A program made the translations under genes and the position numbers. From NCBI GenBank assembly GCA_012798055.1, contig JAAZOA010000182.1, positions 1 to 6,882 on the forward strand: DNA of 6,882 nucleotides, in the 5' to 3' direction. The notes beneath the pieces are model-generated. The model ran no database searches. It saw only the letters and a list, made by a program, of their open reading frames with translations, and was not told the origin of the DNA. This DNA comes from Syntrophomonadaceae bacterium. GTDB lineage: Bacteria > Bacillota > Syntrophomonadia > Syntrophomonadales > Syntrophomonadaceae. The first letter of the stretch is position 1. Every line of letters begins with the position of its first letter. Of the stretch, positions 5,030 through 6,882 are shown one piece after another.

Positions 5030-6882
5030 ATGGTAAAGGGGGAGATTTCCATTCCTTTGGTTTCGGATTTCACATATGCAGCAACCTTCGAAGCCTTGAT
5101 CGAGAGCCCCTACATGGCTCTGGTCATCGTAGACAAACAAGGGCACATTACTCTGATGAACCAGACTTTCCTGGACGAACTGGAATTGACCTCTGAAGAC
5201 GTAATGGGCAAACATATTTTGGAGATACTGCCGCATTCCCTGCTCCCGGAAGTTCTGGAGACAGGCCGGATCGATCAAGCTGACATCTGGCCTATCAAGG
5301 ACCAGGACACCCTGGTGACCCGGGTCCCTATCATAAAGGACGGGGAGATAATCGGGGCTATTGGCCAGAGCCTCTCCTTGGACATGTCCGGAGCTAAAAT
5401 CTTCATGAAACGCCTGCAGGAGAGGGAGAAAGAGTTCACCGCGCTGTTCGAAGCCATGGTGGAAAGCCCTTACATGCTTTACGTGGCAGTGGATAACAAG
5501 GGTTATATTACTGCCATGAACCAGACCTACCTCGACATCCTGGACATGAAAAAAGAAAATGTGATCGGCAAGTTCGTCCTCGATATAACCCCCAACTCGG
5601 GATTGATGGAAGTCTTAAAGACTGGTCAGATCGATAACGCTGACATATGGACGATCCGCGGTCATGACATGATCGTCACCCGTGTCCCCATCATCAAAGA
5701 CGGTCAGATAGTCGGTGCCATAGCCAAAAGCCTGTTCATGGATATGTCTGTAGCCAAAGTTTTGATGCGTAAACTGCAGGAAACCGAGAAAGATTTCGAG
5801 ACTATCTTGGAAGGCTTGATCGAAAGCCCTTATATGGTCTATGTCATCGTGGATAAAGACGGCAATATCACTACCATGAACCAGACTTACCTTGACATAC
5901 TGGGTTTGAAAAAAGAAGAGGTCATCGGCCGCTATATCCTGGACGTAACCCCCAACTCGGAGTTGCCCGAAGTGCTGAAGACCGGCCGTATAGACAAAGC
6001 TGATATCTTTGTGATCAAAGGCCGTGATACCATAGTGACCCGCCTGCCGATCATCAAGAACGGAGAGATCGTTGGCGCAATCGGCAAGAGCCTTTTCCTG
6101 GACATGTCCGGGGCCAAGATCCTGGTCAAAAAGCTGCAGGAAACCGAACAGGAGCTGAGCGTATACAAAGATGAAGTGCGGCGTATCTATTCAGCCCAAT
6201 GGCAATTTCCGGATTTGATAGGTCAACATCCTGATTTTTTAGCGATGAAAGCCATGGCCACTCACGTGGCCAAGACCAACAGCACCCTGCTCATTACCGG
6301 AGAAAGCGGCACCGGCAAAGAACTATTCGCCCAGGCTATCCATAATGCCAGTGAAAGGCAGTCCGGTCCTTTCATCCGGGTCAACTGCGCAGCGCTGCCT
6401 GACAACCTTTTGGAATCAGAATTGTTCGGCTATGAAGACGGCGCATTCACCGGTGCCCGCAAGGGCGGCAAACAGGGCAAATTCGAACTGGCCAAGGGAG
6501 GTACCATCTTCCTGGATGAAATAGGTGACATGCCCCTGTCCATGCAGACCAAGATCTTATCTGTCCTGCAGGAACGCACTATAGAGCGAATCGGCGGTAC
6601 CGTCCCTACCCCGCTTAATGTCAGGGTCATAGCAGCCAGCAACCGTCCCCTGGAAGACATGATCAAGAAGGGCAATTTCCGAGAGGACCTCTACTATCGC
6701 TTGAATGTGGTCCGCTTGGAGCTGCCACCTTTGCGCAGGCGTAAATGCGATATCCCTTTGATCGCAGCTTCAATGATAGCCCGGATCAATGAACGCTTGA
6801 ACACCTCAGTAAAAGGGATATCTGAAGATGCCCGCATCATGCTGCAGAACTATTCCTGGCCCGGCAATGTCCGCGAGCTGGA
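5030..6882 (+). CDS. Sigma-54-dependent transcriptional activator with three tandem PAS-like domains (3' end beyond window)
   Basis: A bacterial enhancer-binding protein: an ATPase that remodels sigma-54 RNA polymerase to open promoters. The visible 617 codons hold three PAS-like sensor repeats of exactly 120 residues (from about 20, 140 and 260), each starting near ESPYM and ending in a charged KLQE.E linker likely to be a coiled coil. The AAA+ domain begins at DLIG (395): Walker A GESGTGKE at 424-431, the sigma-54-contacting GAFTGA loop at 471-476, Walker B FLDE with Asp496-Glu497, and WPGNVREL at the right edge. The C-terminal helix-turn-helix is off the window. No receiver domain is present, so control is probably by a ligand or redox state sensed by PAS, not phosphorylation; no cofactor-binding residue could be identified. 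The start is uncertain: the ATG at 5030 has no clear ribosome binding site, while a TTG at 5057 has GGGGGAG about 12 bases upstream. It diverges from rtcB, a likely target. Confidence 0.93.
   Translation, partial: MVKGEISIPLVSDFTYAATFEALIESPYMALVIVDKQGHITLMNQTFLDELELTSEDVMGKHILEILPHSLLPEVLETGRIDQADIWPIKDQDTLVTRVPIIKDGEIIGAIGQSLSLDMSGAKIFMKRLQEREKEFTALFEAMVESPYMLYVAVDNKGYITAMNQTYLDILDMKKENVIGKFVLDITPNSGLMEVLKTGQIDNADIWTIRGHDMIVTRVPIIKDGQIVGAIAKSLFMDMSVAKVLMRKLQETEKDFETILEGLIESPYMVYVIVDKDGNITTMNQTYLDILGLKKEEVIGRYILDVTPNSELPEVLKTGRIDKADIFVIKGRDTIVTRLPIIKNGEIVGAIGKSLFLDMSGAKILVKKLQETEQELSVYKDEVRRIYSAQWQFPDLIGQHPDFLAMKAMATHVAKTNSTLLITGESGTGKELFAQAIHNASERQSGPFIRVNCAALPDNLLESELFGYEDGAFTGARKGGKQGKFELAKGGTIFLDEIGDMPLSMQTKILSVLQERTIERIGGTVPTPLNVRVIAASNRPLEDMIKKGNFREDLYYRLNVVRLELPPLRRRKCDIPLIAASMIARINERLNTSVKGISEDARIMLQNYSWPGNVREL
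5087..6166 (+). repeat. Three tandem 360-base in-frame repeats encoding the PAS-like sensor domains
   Basis: Units at 5087-5446, 5447-5806 and 5807-6166 are each exactly 360 bases with no length change. Shared protein landmarks are ESPYM, a V-D-x-x-G strand, I-T-x-M-N-Q-T, I-D-x-A-D-I, V-T-R-x-P-I-I-K and D-M-S-x-A-K. By hand count units 2 and 3 agree at about 79 of 120 residues; unit 1 looks more diverged (LPHS where the others have TPNS). Many DNA differences fall at third codon positions, pointing to older duplication kept under protein selection. Confidence 0.9.

Noticed and set aside
4760..5278. A 172-codon minus-strand open frame spanning the rtcB start, the intergenic region and the regulator start
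   Set aside because: It overlaps the well-supported starts of both rtcB and the regulator and has no recognisable motif.
5275..6168. Two minus-strand open frames (5275-5457 and 5932-6168) whose translations resemble each other, as if a small repeated gene family
   Set aside because: They are antisense to equivalent parts of the PAS repeats; their similarity is a by-product of the 360-base duplication and neither has gene-like support.

Overview
The window looks like a chromosomal segment of a low-to-mid GC Gram-positive bacterium, most likely a Clostridia-type Firmicute. This is inferred from the DegV-family protein, strong purine-rich ribosome binding sites (AAGGAGG, GAGGAGG), use of GTG and TTG starts, and a sigma-54 activator with stacked PAS domains. 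The species cannot be named from the sequence. All six protein genes are recognisable at family level; four are complete and two are cut by the window edges. No tRNA, rRNA, CRISPR array or insertion sequence was seen.

Layout. Bases 1-290 (minus) hold the N-terminal third of a DEAD-box RNA helicase. A complete DegV-family lipid-binding protein lies upstream of it on the same strand (412-1260). A roughly 290-base divergent intergenic region (1261-1554) carries a plausible sigma-70-type promoter in each direction: one for the DegV gene, one for lysA (1555-2778, plus), the diaminopimelate decarboxylase of lysine synthesis. lysA converges on a minus-strand pair across a 98-base gap with two GC-rich hairpins. 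The pair is rtcB, an RNA ligase (3630-4832), followed by a metallo-beta-lactamase-fold hydrolase (2877-3557). Reading divergently from rtcB is a large sigma-54-dependent regulator (5030 to the right edge) with three tandem PAS-like domains and an AAA+ domain carrying GAFTGA; its DNA-binding C-terminus lies beyond the window.

How the genes may work together. rtcB and the hydrolase probably form a two-gene unit. In Escherichia coli the rtc RNA-repair operon is driven by sigma-54 and a divergent activator, RtcR. Here the same arrangement appears, but the sensor is a triple PAS module instead of the RtcR-type sensor. A GG-N10-GC element with a TTGC core lies about 50 bases upstream of the rtcB start, in the right orientation to be a sigma-54 promoter. 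This possible PAS-controlled RNA-repair module is the most interesting hypothesis in the window, and it rests on gene order and a partial promoter match. The lysA, DegV and helicase genes look like ordinary housekeeping genes.
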